Part shown: positions 44,292-53,972 of the stretch, piece after piece
Position numbering within the stretch: position 1 is the first letter of the stretch
Layout of the letters: each line of letters opens with the position of its first letter
NCBI GenBank assembly: GCA_023667695.1
Contig: JAMOZY010000008.1
Coordinates: forward strand, 1 to 64,000
Reading direction: 5' to 3'
DNA: 64,000 nucleotides
From: Clostridium sp.
GTDB lineage: Bacteria > Bacillota > Clostridia > Lachnospirales > Lachnospiraceae
Program-made: the position numbers and the translations under genes
The notes under the pieces: model-generated
What the model was told of the DNA's origin: nothing
Database searches by the model: none
What the model saw: the letters and a program-made list of their open reading frames with translations, nothing else

Positions 44292-45446
44292 TTATTTTAA
44301 CTCTCCTCCATACCGCATGCTGTAGTTTCCCAGCAGCTTAAAGTCCGACGACTCGCTTCGGATTCCGGTAATGGCATTCTGTACAGAAGAATCGCTTAAA
44401 TTTCCCTCAAAGGTTATAAAGAACCGGTACTCCCACTGTCGGTCCGGTAAAGGCTCTGATTCAATGCTGGTCATATTCAGACCGTTAAAAATAAAATGCC
44501 CTAGTGCATTGTACAGGCTGCCGCTTTCATGAGGCAGAGAAAAGCTGATGCTGATAATATCCGCCTCCCGGGCAAATTCCTTCTTCTTTGATATGACCAG
44601 AAACCGGGTTTTATTCCCCTTCTGAGTATTAATACAGGGCTGTAACACTTCCAATCCATATAACCGGGCCGCCCGGACACTGGCAACTGCCGCCTGGCGG
44701 ATATCTCCGTCCTGCCGAACCTTCCTGGCGCTGACTGCCGTATTGGCAAGACTAATCTGCCTCCAGCCATGCGCCTCCAGATAGTCCTTGGTCTGCAACA
44801 GCCCCTGAGGATGAGAATATACCGTCTGAATATCCTCCAGGGAAGCACCAGGCATCCCTAATAACGCCTGCTCCACCTCCAGAGAAATCCCCCCTACAAT
44901 GGTCACATCATGCTTTTGCAGGAGATGATAGACACCGCTTACAAAACCGGCAGAGGAATTCTCGATAGGAAGCACGCCATATTCTGCTTCTCCAGCCTCT
45001 AATGCCTCCAATACATGCTCAAACTGCTCCACATGAAAGCCCTGAACAGAATCCCCAAAAAATTCCATCATAGCCTGCTCACTGAATGCACCCTCCACGC
45101 CCTGATATACCACCCTGGTTCCCGGGTGGATATGCAGTGCCTCTACCATTGTAAATTCCCGGCAGACCGCTTCCTTCCGGTCCCCCAGAATGGAATACTG
45201 GTATCTTCTGCTGATGGACATAATCTGCAAAAATAACTCTTCAATGCTATGGCGGTTGAATTCACTGTCAGCCAGTGCAGCCAGCCGTTCCAGCTTTTCC
45301 GCTTCCCGCTGTCGGTCATATATGGCTTTCCCACTCTCCCGCTTGCTTGCGGCTACATCGCCTGCCAGCTCCATTCTCCGCTGAAACAATTCTACAATCT
45401 GCTGATCGACCTGATCAATTTCCTTCCGAATCTGATTTAAATCCAC
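44292..45446 (-). CDS. pheA: Bifunctional chorismate mutase / prephenate dehydratase
   Basis: Makes phenylpyruvate for phenylalanine. The AroQ mutase domain (about 1-85, DLNQIRKEIDQVDQQIVELF) is followed by the dehydratase (VYQGVEGAFSEQAM, TRFLVISKKKEF) and a regulatory ACT domain with ESEPLPDRQWEYRFFI. A GTG start at 45446 is used (GAGG 8 nt upstream); the frame remains open further upstream but without conservation. 384 aa is a normal length. Confidence 0.93.
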   Translation of the reverse strand: MDLNQIRKEIDQVDQQIVELFQRRMELAGDVAASKRESGKAIYDRQREAEKLERLAALADSEFNRHSIEELFLQIMSISRRYQYSILGDRKEAVCREFTMVEALHIHPGTRVVYQGVEGAFSEQAMMEFFGDSVQGFHVEQFEHVLEALEAGEAEYGVLPIENSSAGFVSGVYHLLQKHDVTIVGGISLEVEQALLGMPGASLEDIQTVYSHPQGLLQTKDYLEAHGWRQISLANTAVSARKVRQDGDIRQAAVASVRAARLYGLEVLQPCINTQKGNKTRFLVISKKKEFAREADIISISFSLPHESGSLYNALGHFIFNGLNMTSIESEPLPDRQWEYRFFITFEGNLSDSSVQNAITGIRSESSDFKLLGNYSMRYGGELK

Positions 45447-45502
45447 ATCTGTTTCCTCTTTTCCTTCTCCATTTTCCTTTGCTGTAGGTCTATGCTTTCC
45501 TT

Positions 45503-46339
45503 CTAAGAACGAACCCCTGATTCTGTCTGCCTTACTTCCTGTAACATCTGCGTTACCGTCTTTCCGGTTACCGGATGCCGGAAGCTCGGTATCAGCTCTG
45601 CCAAAGGCTCCAAAACAAAGGCCCGCAGGGGAAGCTCTGGGTGGGGGATACACAGGGTATCCGTTTCGATTATTTCTTTATCATAAAATAAAACATCAAT
45701 ATCCAGTGTTCTCGGTCCCCAATGAATCTCCCTGGTCCGGTGCCGCTCTGCCTCCACCTCATGAATATGCGATAGCAACTCATCCGGCGTCAGCAGGGTT
45801 TTGCAGCCAATACAGGCGTTCAGAAACCAATCCTGCTCTGTATATCCATATGGCTCCGTTTCCAGATAACCGGAAACCTGAATCTCTTTATAGGCGGGAT
45901 GCTGCCGGAACTGCTGAACGGCATAATCCAGATGTTCCTTTTTATCTCCCATATTGGAGCCGATGCTGAAGTAAACCCGGTGCCAGCTCCGCCGGATTAC
46001 AACCGATACTGTATCAATGGGAAGCATAATGGGGGCCCAGGGTTTTTTGATTTCCAGCCGGACTGCCTCTAAAGTCTTATATTTTAACAAAAGCCGTTCT
46101 GCGACGGTTTCTGCCACCGCCTCCAGCAGCTTGTAATTCCGCTCTTCCATAATATGCTTGATATCATGACACACTTCCCCGTAATGAATAGAATCCTCCA
46201 GGCAGTCTGTTTTCCCTGCTTTTCTGGTATCGGTGTACAAAACAGCAGATACCAGGAACTTCTGCCCCAGCGTATTCTCCTCTGCATATACCCCATGATG
46301 GCAGAATACCTCTAAATTGGAAATTCGAATTTCATCCAT
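45503..46339 (-). CDS. folBK: FolB-FolK fusion: dihydroneopterin aldolase and HPPK
   Basis: 278 aa. N-terminal aldolase (about 1-115, ISNLEVFCHHGVYAEE, EVRLEIKKPWAP-type region) and C-terminal 6-hydroxymethyl-dihydropterin pyrophosphokinase (about 118-278, YFSIGSNMGDKKEHLD, GPRTLDIDVLFYD). Two consecutive folate steps in one polypeptide. ATG 46339 is 8 nt from AAGGAG. Confidence 0.94.
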   Translation of the reverse strand: MDEIRISNLEVFCHHGVYAEENTLGQKFLVSAVLYTDTRKAGKTDCLEDSIHYGEVCHDIKHIMEERNYKLLEAVAETVAERLLLKYKTLEAVRLEIKKPWAPIMLPIDTVSVVIRRSWHRVYFSIGSNMGDKKEHLDYAVQQFRQHPAYKEIQVSGYLETEPYGYTEQDWFLNACIGCKTLLTPDELLSHIHEVEAERHRTREIHWGPRTLDIDVLFYDKEIIETDTLCIPHPELPLRAFVLEPLAELIPSFRHPVTGKTVTQMLQEVRQTESGVRS

Positions 46340-46373
46340 GTCTATTTCTCCTTTTATTTCCGGCATTGTATCT

Positions 46374-47183
46374 CTATTCCGCCTGAAGCATTGCCAGAGT
46401 CATTCTGGCTGCCCGCAGATTCCCTTTCACATCATGAACCCGTAGAATGGAACACCCCTTCATGATTCCAAATACCGTAGTTGCTATGGTACCTTCCTCC
46501 CGCTGGTCCACCGGCAAATCCAGGGTCAGACCAATCATTGACTTTCGTGAGGTACCTAATAAAACCGGATATCCTAATTCCCGTAAGTCCTCCAAATGCC
46601 GCATAAGAAGCAGATTCTGCTCCGGCGTCTTGGCAAAGCCAATCCCCGGATCAATGCATACCTTATCCATATCTATCCCCGCCTGCTCCGCCAAAGCCAG
46701 GCTTTCCTTCAAATCCCGGACAACATCCGCCGGAACATCCGTATATACCGCTTCCCGGCGATTGTGCATCAGACAAGCCGATACCTTATGCTCTGCTATG
46801 ACCTCTGCCATAGCCCCATCCCATTTCAATCCCCAGATATCGTTAATCATATCTGCACCCGCCAAAATCCCTGCTTTTGCCACCTGGGGCTTATAGGTAT
46901 CCAGGGAAATGGGAATATCCATCCGGGCCTTTACCGCCTCAATAACCGGACATACCCGTTCCATCTCTTCCGTACAGCTGATTGCTACATGGTTCGGCCG
47001 GGTGGATTCTCCGCCAATATCCAGAATCGCAGCCCCATCCTGAAGAAGTGCTTCCGCATGATATAGCGCCTGGTCGAGACAGTCATAACGCCCGCCATCT
47101 GAAAAAGAATCCGGCGTCACATTCAGGATTCCCATCATATATATATCATGCTTTGTATCCAATATCCGTTTTCCAACCTTCAC
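46374..47183 (-). CDS. folP: Dihydropteroate synthase
   Basis: Condenses hydroxymethyl-dihydropterin pyrophosphate with p-aminobenzoate. 269-aa TIM barrel with MGILNVTPDSFSDGG, DIGGESTRPN and GTSRKSMIG; the sulfonamide target. The start is GTG 47183 with GGAGG 11 nt upstream. Confidence 0.95.
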   Translation of the reverse strand: MKVGKRILDTKHDIYMMGILNVTPDSFSDGGRYDCLDQALYHAEALLQDGAAILDIGGESTRPNHVAISCTEEMERVCPVIEAVKARMDIPISLDTYKPQVAKAGILAGADMINDIWGLKWDGAMAEVIAEHKVSACLMHNRREAVYTDVPADVVRDLKESLALAEQAGIDMDKVCIDPGIGFAKTPEQNLLLMRHLEDLRELGYPVLLGTSRKSMIGLTLDLPVDQREEGTIATTVFGIMKGCSILRVHDVKGNLRAARMTLAMLQAE

Positions 47184-47214
47184 TTTTTTCTAAGCCTCCG
47201 ATTCCTGTAGAATC

Positions 47215-47697
47215 TCAATATAAAATGCTGGAATTCTTACTCTCTTCCTTCCAATAACACGTTTTTGAAGCCGTACATGCAAAGCAGGTTCTGGATAACT
47301 TATCGGCCCGGTATAGCAGCCTGGCGCCATAATCCTCTGCATTTTGACCGGAATTCTTATGAACTGCAATCGCCTGACAAATCCATCCGGTTTCTGCTGC
47401 GTCAAATCCGCATTCCAATAAAATCCGTTCTGCCAAGACGGCGCCGGCCTCCTCATGGGCAGTTCCCTTGCAGTATTCCTCACTACGTCCCAGGTCATGA
47501 AGCAGCGCCATGGCATAAATCAGCTCCTTCGATAAACCACCCTGCTCTTCCAGATTCAGAATATATGCAATTCTGGCCACATCCAGGGAATGTTCCAGAT
47601 TATGCTTACAATATATCCGCTCCCGTTCCGCCGCTTCTATCTGCTTCATACCGTAACAGAATGCTTCATGCCTCATAATTCTTTGGATTCGCTTCAT
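47215..47697 (-). CDS. HD-domain phosphohydrolase-like protein in the folate cluster
   Basis: 160 aa with the metal-binding order H..HD..D: HNLEHSLDVARI, ALLHDLGRSEEY and RADKLSR. A CFACTASKTCYW cysteine motif follows near the C-terminus. Its ATG overlaps the folC stop (ATGA), so it is cotranscribed. HD proteins occur in clostridial folate clusters; the substrate is not established. Confidence 0.85.
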   Translation of the reverse strand: MKRIQRIMRHEAFCYGMKQIEAAERERIYCKHNLEHSLDVARIAYILNLEEQGGLSKELIYAMALLHDLGRSEEYCKGTAHEEAGAVLAERILLECGFDAAETGWICQAIAVHKNSGQNAEDYGARLLYRADKLSRTCFACTASKTCYWKEESKNSSILY

Positions 47698-48968
47698 CTC
47701 TGGTCCCCAATCCGTCCTATGTAATATAAAGAACCAAATGCAAGGATTACATCCTCCGGAGCTGCCTCCGCCCTGGCCAGCTCATATGCCTGCTCCGGAC
47801 TCTCGGTAGGAATCACATCCCGGCAGTACCGCCTTACCACCCGGGCTAATTCTTCCGCCGGCAAGGCACGGGAATTATCCGGCACCGTTACCGTATAGAC
47901 CCGACACGCCAGTGGAACCAGCAGGGCTAACATTGCATCATATTCTTTATCCTTTAATATCCCTATTATATAAATAATCCTTTTGTTTGTAAAATGCTTT
48001 GTAAGCTGTTCCCGCAGACATCTTGCCGCTTCTATATTGTGAGCGCCATCCCGAATCACGTAGGGAGACCGCTGCAGTACTTCAAATCTCCCTCTCCATC
48101 TTGCATTATGTAAACCTCTTTGTATATTCACATTATCCAAATCAATGTCCACTTGTTTCTTCACGGCTTCTATGACTTCTATCGCTGTCAATGCATTATA
48201 AATCTGATATTTTCCAAGCAACCCTATTTTATATTTCACCTTTTTATAATCAAATTCTTCCCAGTATAAATCTTCTTTAATAATTGTCAATTGTGTTAAA
48301 TCCGGAAGAATTGGTTTGATGTTATGTAAACTGCACTGTTTTTGAAGCACCGACATGGCTTCTTCATTTTCCGGATAAATAACACAGGGAACCTCATCCC
48401 TTACTATCCCTGCCTTCTCATATGCAATTTCTGCTACGGTTTCTCCCAGGATATTCATATGGTCCAGGCTGATAGCGGCCAGGATTGTACAAAGGGGGCG
48501 TTTCACTACATTCGTCGCATCCTGCCGTCCTCCCATACCAGTTTCCAGCAGAACAAAATCAACCTGCTGTTCCTGGAAATAAAGAAATGCCAATGCTGTT
48601 TCTATTTCAAATGCCGTCAGACCGGTAATCCCATCCGCCTCCATGTCCTCAGCAACGATACGAATCCGGGTCAGATAATCGGCAAATACGGCCGCCTCCA
48701 TATCACGGCCATTCACCTGAAAGCGCTCTAAATAACAAAATACGGTAGGAGAAATATATCTTCCTACCCGATATCCTGCATCCTGCAATATGGCGTCCAG
48801 ATATGCCAGAATAGAACCCTTTCCATTGGTTCCGGCAATATGAATCACCTTACATTGATTCTGAGGCTCTCCCAGCCGGAGCAAAAGCGCCTGAATCCGT
48901 TCCAGCCCCGGTACACTTCCCAGTTTATTTTTCTCTGTCATATAGTTCATTGCCTCGGAATAATCCAT
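47694..48968 (-). CDS. folC: Bifunctional dihydrofolate/folylpolyglutamate synthase
   Basis: A 424-aa Mur-like ligase. P-loop IHIAGTNGKGSILAYLDAIL, GRYISPTVFCYLERF, LLETGMGGRQDATNVV and VIRDGAHNIEAARCL. Adds glutamate to dihydropteroate and folates. The ATG at 48968 has AAGGAG 6 nt upstream. First gene of the visible folate set. Confidence 0.95.
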   Translation of the reverse strand: MDYSEAMNYMTEKNKLGSVPGLERIQALLLRLGEPQNQCKVIHIAGTNGKGSILAYLDAILQDAGYRVGRYISPTVFCYLERFQVNGRDMEAAVFADYLTRIRIVAEDMEADGITGLTAFEIETALAFLYFQEQQVDFVLLETGMGGRQDATNVVKRPLCTILAAISLDHMNILGETVAEIAYEKAGIVRDEVPCVIYPENEEAMSVLQKQCSLHNIKPILPDLTQLTIIKEDLYWEEFDYKKVKYKIGLLGKYQIYNALTAIEVIEAVKKQVDIDLDNVNIQRGLHNARWRGRFEVLQRSPYVIRDGAHNIEAARCLREQLTKHFTNKRIIYIIGILKDKEYDAMLALLVPLACRVYTVTVPDNSRALPAEELARVVRRYCRDVIPTESPEQAYELARAEAAPEDVILAFGSLYYIGRIGDQR

Positions 48969-48995
48969 GGTCTGCTCCTTTGCTGTCCTCTTCCC

Positions 48996-49988
48996 TCAGT
49001 CTGTAGCCCCCTGAAATCCACTGTCATAGGGTATATGCTGAATTAACGGTGTATCCTCATCAATCGGAAGGATTTCATAGCCTTCCTCCTTCAAAATATC
49101 AATTAATTCCTGTAGGCTTTCTACCGTATTGTGCCGGGACTGCATATCATGCATCAGCACAATAGAGGTATTATTCTGCCGTACACTGTTCATAATATTC
49201 TCAATCAGACGGTCGGCAGACAATTCATCCGTTACCGCATCCCCATTTAAGGCATTCCAGTCATAGTAAGTAATGCCCTGCTCATTCAGGTATGCAATAC
49301 ACTCATCAATAGGTACATGGCTGACAGAATTACTGCTGCCCCCCGGAAAGCGGTAAATAGTCGGGTACACCCCCGTCCGGTCATACAAAAAACCGGAAAG
49401 CCGGGTAACATCCGCTTCAAAGGTATCCAGAGATGCATAGACCTGATTGTAATCATGGGTATAGGAATGCATACCCAGCGTATGCCCCTCCTCTAAAATC
49501 CGGGTATAATATGGCCAATAGGATTCATTTTCCCTGGCAATGACAAAAAAGGTCGCTTTCACATCATTTGCATTTAATATATCCAAAATCTGCCCCGTAT
49601 AGATACTTGGTCCATCATCAAAGGTCAGGTAGACCCGCTTGGGTTCTTCTCCTGCCGGTTCCTGCCGCTCCAGGTCCGCCGGCCTCGCCATGTCCTCCAG
49701 CACATCGCCGGTCAGAAGCTCCATATTGACATTCGGATTGGACAACAGCGCCTCTCCACTGGACCGGAGGGTAGTAAGGTCACTGCCCTCTGCCCCTGCC
49801 ATGGTCAGAACCTTGCGTTCCATGGCATCGACCCTTCCCAAAAGAATACTGCTGCTCAGAACCGGTAAAACCGTCAATGCCAAAAACAGCCATATAATAG
49901 CCGCCTTATAGCGATTAATCCGTTTCCTTCTCGCTAAATCCATATTTACTTGTTCCTTCTTTGGCACTTCCGTAGTTTTCTGTTCCAT
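48996..49988 (-). CDS. Membrane-anchored polysaccharide deacetylase
   Basis: 330 aa. An N-terminal membrane anchor (about 25-45), a linker with a coiled tendency, and a NodB-fold domain with VYLTFDDGPSIYTGQILDIL, HSYTHDYNQV, RFPGGSSNSV and DWNALNGDAV. These enzymes N-deacetylate peptidoglycan or chitin-like glycans; substrate not determined. ATG 49988 has AGGAAG upstream. Confidence 0.9.
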   Translation of the reverse strand: MEQKTTEVPKKEQVNMDLARRKRINRYKAAIIWLFLALTVLPVLSSSILLGRVDAMERKVLTMAGAEGSDLTTLRSSGEALLSNPNVNMELLTGDVLEDMARPADLERQEPAGEEPKRVYLTFDDGPSIYTGQILDILNANDVKATFFVIARENESYWPYYTRILEEGHTLGMHSYTHDYNQVYASLDTFEADVTRLSGFLYDRTGVYPTIYRFPGGSSNSVSHVPIDECIAYLNEQGITYYDWNALNGDAVTDELSADRLIENIMNSVRQNNTSIVLMHDMQSRHNTVESLQELIDILKEEGYEILPIDEDTPLIQHIPYDSGFQGATD

Positions 49989-50084
49989 CCTGTTACTTCC
50001 TGAATTCTGCTTTTCGTATCCTTAGTATAACGCAAAACTTCCGGTCTATACAATCCTATCTTTTCTAAATTAAGGAATTTTTAA

Positions 50085-50124
50085 AAAACAATCGCACCTC
50101 CGCCAGGTTCAGCGTTGGTGCGAT
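50085..50124 (-). terminator. Terminator after glutamine synthetase
   Basis: ATCGCACC with GGTGCGAT (8-bp stem) and a T run (TTTTTT) on the minus strand. Confidence 0.8.
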
Positions 50125-50150
50125 ATGACTTGAGGCGGAACCCGCCTCCC
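50120..50150. repeat. Short copy C of the interspersed motif, inverted
   Basis: Contains GATATGACTTGAGGCGGAACC, an inverted near-match to the GGTTCCTCCTCAAGTCATATC block of copy A, plus its own hairpin (GAGGCGG-AA-CCCGCCTC). It lies between the glutamine synthetase stop and its terminator. Confidence 0.55.
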
Positions 50151-50158
50151 AATATATG

Positions 50159-52261
50159 TTACTGTTCAAACAATAAGTCGCCATAGGTCGGGAACGGCCA
50201 TGCTTCTTTTGCAACCAAAAGCTCTAAGACATCTGCAGGCTCCCGTACCGTCTCCATCGATAAGAAGATGGTATCATGGCAATATTTTGCCCACTGTGGG
50301 ATATCTGCTTCATATTCACTGCTCTTATTGACGATTTCCGCAAAATTAGCAGTTGCCACCTTCAGCTCAATCAGCCTCTTGTTAATCTGCTTGATTAATT
50401 CCTTCTGTGCCGTCGGTTCAATACCAATCAGAGAAATATTCTTTGCCTCAATTGCCAGCTTTCCTTCATAGTCCATAACAGCCGGGATAATCTGCTTATT
50501 TGCCATCTCAATCATGGTACGGGCTTCAATAATAATCTTCTTTGCATAATTCTCAAGCATAACCTCTGCTCTGGCCTCTAATTCCACCTGATCCATAACA
50601 CCCATCCGGCGGAATACCTCGATGGACTGCTCGGTGGTCAGATAAGGAACCGCCTCTACCAGACAAGGAATGTTCGGAAGTCCCCGTCTTGCAGCTTCGT
50701 CCACCCATTCCTGTGAATAGCCGTTACCATTAAAAATGATTCTCTGATGCTTTGTCAATAAATCCCGGATGGTTTCCTTGATACATGCATCCTTATCCTC
50801 TGCCGCATCCAGCTTATCGGCAATCAACGCCAGTTCGTTGGCAACAATGGTATTCAGCATCATGGTCGGCTGTGAAATCGACTGGGTAGAACCAACCATA
50901 CGAAATTCAAATCGGTTACCGGTAAATGCAAAAGGCGAAGTCCGGTTCCGGTCTGTGGAATCCATCTGGAAGGATGGCAGGGTGGAAACACCAGATTCGT
51001 ACATCTTTGCTGCAATACTGGAGGTTGCCTCTCCTTTTTCAATAATCTGGGCAACAACCTCCTCTAACTGCTCCCCTAAGAATACGGAAATAATAGCCGG
51101 AGGCGCTTCATTTGCTCCCAGCCGATGGTCGTTACCGGCAGAGGATGCAGATAATCGTAATATTTCTGCATTGTTATCTACTGCCGCCAGGACTGCCGCC
51201 AGGAATAACTGGAACTGAATATTGGTTTCCGGCGTATCGCCCGGGTCCATCAGATTCTCCCCGTCGCTGGTGCTAAAAGACCAGTTGTTGTGTTTTCCGG
51301 AGCCGTTGACGCCTGCAAAAGGCTTCTCATACAGCAGACATGCCAAATCATCCCGTAATGCAACCTTCTGCAAGGTTTCCATAAGTAAGTGGTTATTATC
51401 ACTTGCCACGTTAGTATTGCCAAAAATCGGAGCAATTTCATGCTGCGCCGGAGCAACCTCATTATGCTGTGTCTTTGCAGTAATACCGTACTTCCAAAGC
51501 TCTGCATTTAAATCCTTCATAAAGGTGGATACCTTTTCCTTAATGGAACCAAAATACTGGTCGTCCAGCTCCTGTCCCTTCGGCGCCGGTGCGCCGAATA
51601 ACGTCCGTCCGGTAAGCTTTAAGTCCTCCCGCTGCATGAATTTCGCTTTATCCACCAGAAAGTATTCCTGTTCCGGTCCTACATTTGCCGTTACCTTTAC
51701 CGGCTCCTTACCGAAGTATGCCAGCACTCGCTTTGCCTCCCGGTTCAATGCATCCATGGAACGAAGCAATGGGGTCTTAAAGTCTAGGGACTCACCGGTA
51801 TAGGAGGTAAACGCAGTCGGAATACACAATACGGAGCAGCCGTCTAAGCTGGTCTTTACATAGGCCGGCGAGGTACAATCCCATGCGGTATAGCCTCTGG
51901 CAGCGCAGGTAGCACGGATACCGCCGGAAGGGAAGGAGGATGCATCCGGCTCTGCCCGCAGCAGCTCTTTTCCCGTAAATTCCATCATGACCTTACCGCT
52001 TTTGGTCGGAGCAATAAAGGAATCATGCTTCTCTGCCGTAGCCTCTGTCAGCGGAATAAACACATGGGTATAATGGGTTGCCCCCAGTTCAATCGCCCAG
52101 TCCTTCATGGCAAACGCCACATCATCCGCCACATCATCATTCAACGGCGCTCCCAAATCAATAGTTTTCTTTAGTTCTCTATATGTAGATTTCGGAAGAC
52201 GCTCCTTCATAGTCGCATCATCAAATACATAAGAGCCGAATATTTCTGTTACCTTTGACAT
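50159..52261 (-). CDS. glnN: Type III glutamine synthetase
   Basis: A 700-aa GS of the large type III class; ATP-dependent ammonium assimilation. N-terminal [18 protein letters not shown] and catalytic-core motifs [24 protein letters not shown]-type region near residue 265 and [16 protein letters not shown] 52261 is 8 nt from AGGAAG; an ATG two codons upstream is an alternative. Confidence 0.95.
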   Translation of the reverse strand: MSKVTEIFGSYVFDDATMKERLPKSTYRELKKTIDLGAPLNDDVADDVAFAMKDWAIELGATHYTHVFIPLTEATAEKHDSFIAPTKSGKVMMEFTGKELLRAEPDASSFPSGGIRATCAARGYTAWDCTSPAYVKTSLDGCSVLCIPTAFTSYTGESLDFKTPLLRSMDALNREAKRVLAYFGKEPVKVTANVGPEQEYFLVDKAKFMQREDLKLTGRTLFGAPAPKGQELDDQYFGSIKEKVSTFMKDLNAELWKYGITAKTQHNEVAPAQHEIAPIFGNTNVASDNNHLLMETLQKVALRDDLACLLYEKPFAGVNGSGKHNNWSFSTSDGENLMDPGDTPETNIQFQLFLAAVLAAVDNNAEILRLSASSAGNDHRLGANEAPPAIISVFLGEQLEEVVAQIIEKGEATSSIAAKMYESGVSTLPSFQMDSTDRNRTSPFAFTGNRFEFRMVGSTQSISQPTMMLNTIVANELALIADKLDAAEDKDACIKETIRDLLTKHQRIIFNGNGYSQEWVDEAARRGLPNIPCLVEAVPYLTTEQSIEVFRRMGVMDQVELEARAEVMLENYAKKIIIEARTMIEMANKQIIPAVMDYEGKLAIEAKNISLIGIEPTAQKELIKQINKRLIELKVATANFAEIVNKSSEYEADIPQWAKYCHDTIFLSMETVREPADVLELLVAKEAWPFPTYGDLLFEQ

Positions 52262-52309
52262 AATCATTACTTCCTTTCCTTAAAATCCATTGGGATTAAA
52301 AAACGTAAA

Positions 52310-52339
52310 AAAGGTGTCCTCCATTAAGAGAACACCTTT
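52310..52339 (-). terminator. Terminator or attenuator upstream of glnN
   Basis: AAAGGTGT paired with ACACCTTT, followed by TTTTTT on the minus strand; it ends transcription from the dehydrogenase gene or attenuates glnN. Nothing else is evident in 52262-52479. Confidence 0.8.
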
Positions 52340-52479
52340 GTCCCACACATATCTAATATGTTTGCTACAACTAAAATATACTATCTTACGAAAAAAAGCA
52401 AGTACTTTTTTATTTTTTTCTTTTCCATTTTGATGTCTCTGCCCTCCTGTCAGCAGAAAAGCATTGATTTTCTTTGCAT

Positions 52480-53463
52480 TTATGGCAGAACCAGATTGAC
52501 TAATTCCCGTCCTTCCTCGACTGCCCGGGCATTCTCTAAGGTAACCCTGGCAATGGCTTCCATGGCATCCCTGGTAAAAAATGCCTGATGGGAGGTAAGC
52601 ACAACATTTCGAAAGCTGGTCAGCCGAATCAGGTCCTCATCCTGAATGATTTCATTAGACTTATCTTCAAAAAAGTATTCATCCTCTTCCTCATATACAT
52701 CCAGACCTACACCAGTGAACTTCCGTTCCATCAATGCATCAATCAGGTCCGGCGTATGAATCAGGGCGCCTCTGGAGGTATTGACCAGAATCACCCCATC
52801 CTTCATTTTACTGATGCTTTTTTTGTTGATAATATGTCTGGTATCCTTTGTCAAGGGACAATGAAGGGTAATCACATCCGATTGTTCAAACAACCGGTCC
52901 AGCTCTACATATTCTACCCCCAGGCCCTCTACCGGATAAGGGTCATAGGCAAGAATCCGCATCTTAAAGCCCTTCAGGATGTCAATCATCATCTGGCCAA
53001 TCTTACCGGTTCCGATGACCCCTGCTGTTTTTCCTACCAAGTCAATTCCCATCAGTCCATTAATATTATAATTAAAATCCCGGGTCCGGACATAGGCACG
53101 ATGAATCTGCCGGTTCACAGCCAGAAGCAGTCCCATGGCATACTCCGCTACGGCTTCCGGTGAATAGCTGGGTACCCGCAGCACCTGAATGCCTGCCTCC
53201 TGAGCCGCCTTCAGGTCCACATTATTAAATCCGGAGCAGCGAAGCAGAATCGTCCGGACGCCCACTTCTTTTAATACCCGAATTGCCGCCGGATTAGCAT
53301 CATCATTTACAAAAATACAGACTGCATCATAATTCCGTGCCAATACAGCAGTATCCTCATTCAGCTTTATTTCCTGAAACTTAAGCTGAAAGCCCATCTC
53401 CTCCCCCATGGGCTGAAACCAAATCTTATCATAGGGCTTGGAGTCGTAAAACATAATTTTCAT
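52480..53463 (-). CDS. D-2-hydroxyacid dehydrogenase (D-lactate dehydrogenase-like)
   Basis: A 327-aa NAD-dependent dehydrogenase. Nucleotide-binding GVIGTGKIGQMMIDIL, substrate Arg in NTSRGALIHTPDL, and the catalytic His in LTSHQAFFTRDAM. Closest in pattern to fermentative D-LDH (LdhA). ATG 53463 has AAGAGGTG upstream. Confidence 0.92.
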   Translation of the reverse strand: MKIMFYDSKPYDKIWFQPMGEEMGFQLKFQEIKLNEDTAVLARNYDAVCIFVNDDANPAAIRVLKEVGVRTILLRCSGFNNVDLKAAQEAGIQVLRVPSYSPEAVAEYAMGLLLAVNRQIHRAYVRTRDFNYNINGLMGIDLVGKTAGVIGTGKIGQMMIDILKGFKMRILAYDPYPVEGLGVEYVELDRLFEQSDVITLHCPLTKDTRHIINKKSISKMKDGVILVNTSRGALIHTPDLIDALMERKFTGVGLDVYEEEDEYFFEDKSNEIIQDEDLIRLTSFRNVVLTSHQAFFTRDAMEAIARVTLENARAVEEGRELVNLVLP

Positions 53464-53575
53464 AACAGTCACCTCTTCTTACTCTCTCTATCATAAAAAA
53501 TCGTAATCCTAGTATGCTGCAAAATACAGATTCTTATACCGCCGTCCGGATACATTCCCTGCTTCCGGTAGAACG

Positions 53576-53611
53576 CAAAAAGAAAAGAAGCAAAACGACT
53601 GCTTCGCTTCT
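53576..53611 (-). terminator. Terminator after the HPr-like gene
   Basis: On the minus strand, AGAAGCGAA pairs with TTTGCTTCT (9 pairs, one G-T), followed by TTTTCTTTTT. It separates the HPr-like gene from the dehydrogenase. Confidence 0.82.
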
Positions 53612-53675
53612 TCCTTCTCCGTCTAACTTGTTCTGTCCCCGCCATCCGGCGAAGCTCTGGTAAGTACGCAAACAA

Positions 53676-53909
53676 TTATTCAACAATATATGGTGCGATT
53701 GCTTCCATAATATCAGAAATATCACCTTCCTGATGAATAATCATATCCAGCGGCTGAGATAAATCCAGACTAAAAATACCCATAATCGACTTTGCGTCAA
53801 TGGTATACCGACTGGAGCTGATATCAAAATCACAATCGAACTTAATCAATGTATTAACAAAGTTCTTAACCTTATCAATCGAATCCAATAAAACTCTCAC
53901 CTTAGTCAT
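53676..53909 (-). CDS. Degenerate HPr-like protein lacking the phosphotransfer histidine
   Basis: A 77-aa HPr-fold candidate. The regulatory-serine block AKSIMGIFSLDLSQP (Ser41) matches the Ser46 block of Firmicute HPr, but the N-terminal GLHxRPA motif with the phosphotransfer His is absent: the segment reads VLLDSIDKVKNFVN. This is like the logic of Bacillus Crh, which keeps Ser46 but lacks His15. Probably a regulator, not a PTS carrier, with low confidence in detail. Confidence 0.72.
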   Translation of the reverse strand: MTKVRVLLDSIDKVKNFVNTLIKFDCDFDISSSRYTIDAKSIMGIFSLDLSQPLDMIIHQEGDISDIMEAIAPYIVE

Positions 53910-53972
53910 TATTCTAACTCCTTTCCCAATATCTTTAACTTACATTTCACAGCCTATTATAACCCATTATTT

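Noticed and set aside
50159-52261. Frameshift or truncation of glutamine synthetase
   Set aside because: The 700-aa frame is continuous and full length for type III.
52446-52460. 15-nt inverted match to 2561-2575 (CCTGTCAGCAGAAAA)
   Set aside because: Too short to support a repeat family, although it shares the end of the 89-bp array's partial unit.
53469-53725. Minus-strand ORFs between the HPr-like gene and the dehydrogenase
   Set aside because: They span the terminator hairpin and have no recognisable protein pattern.
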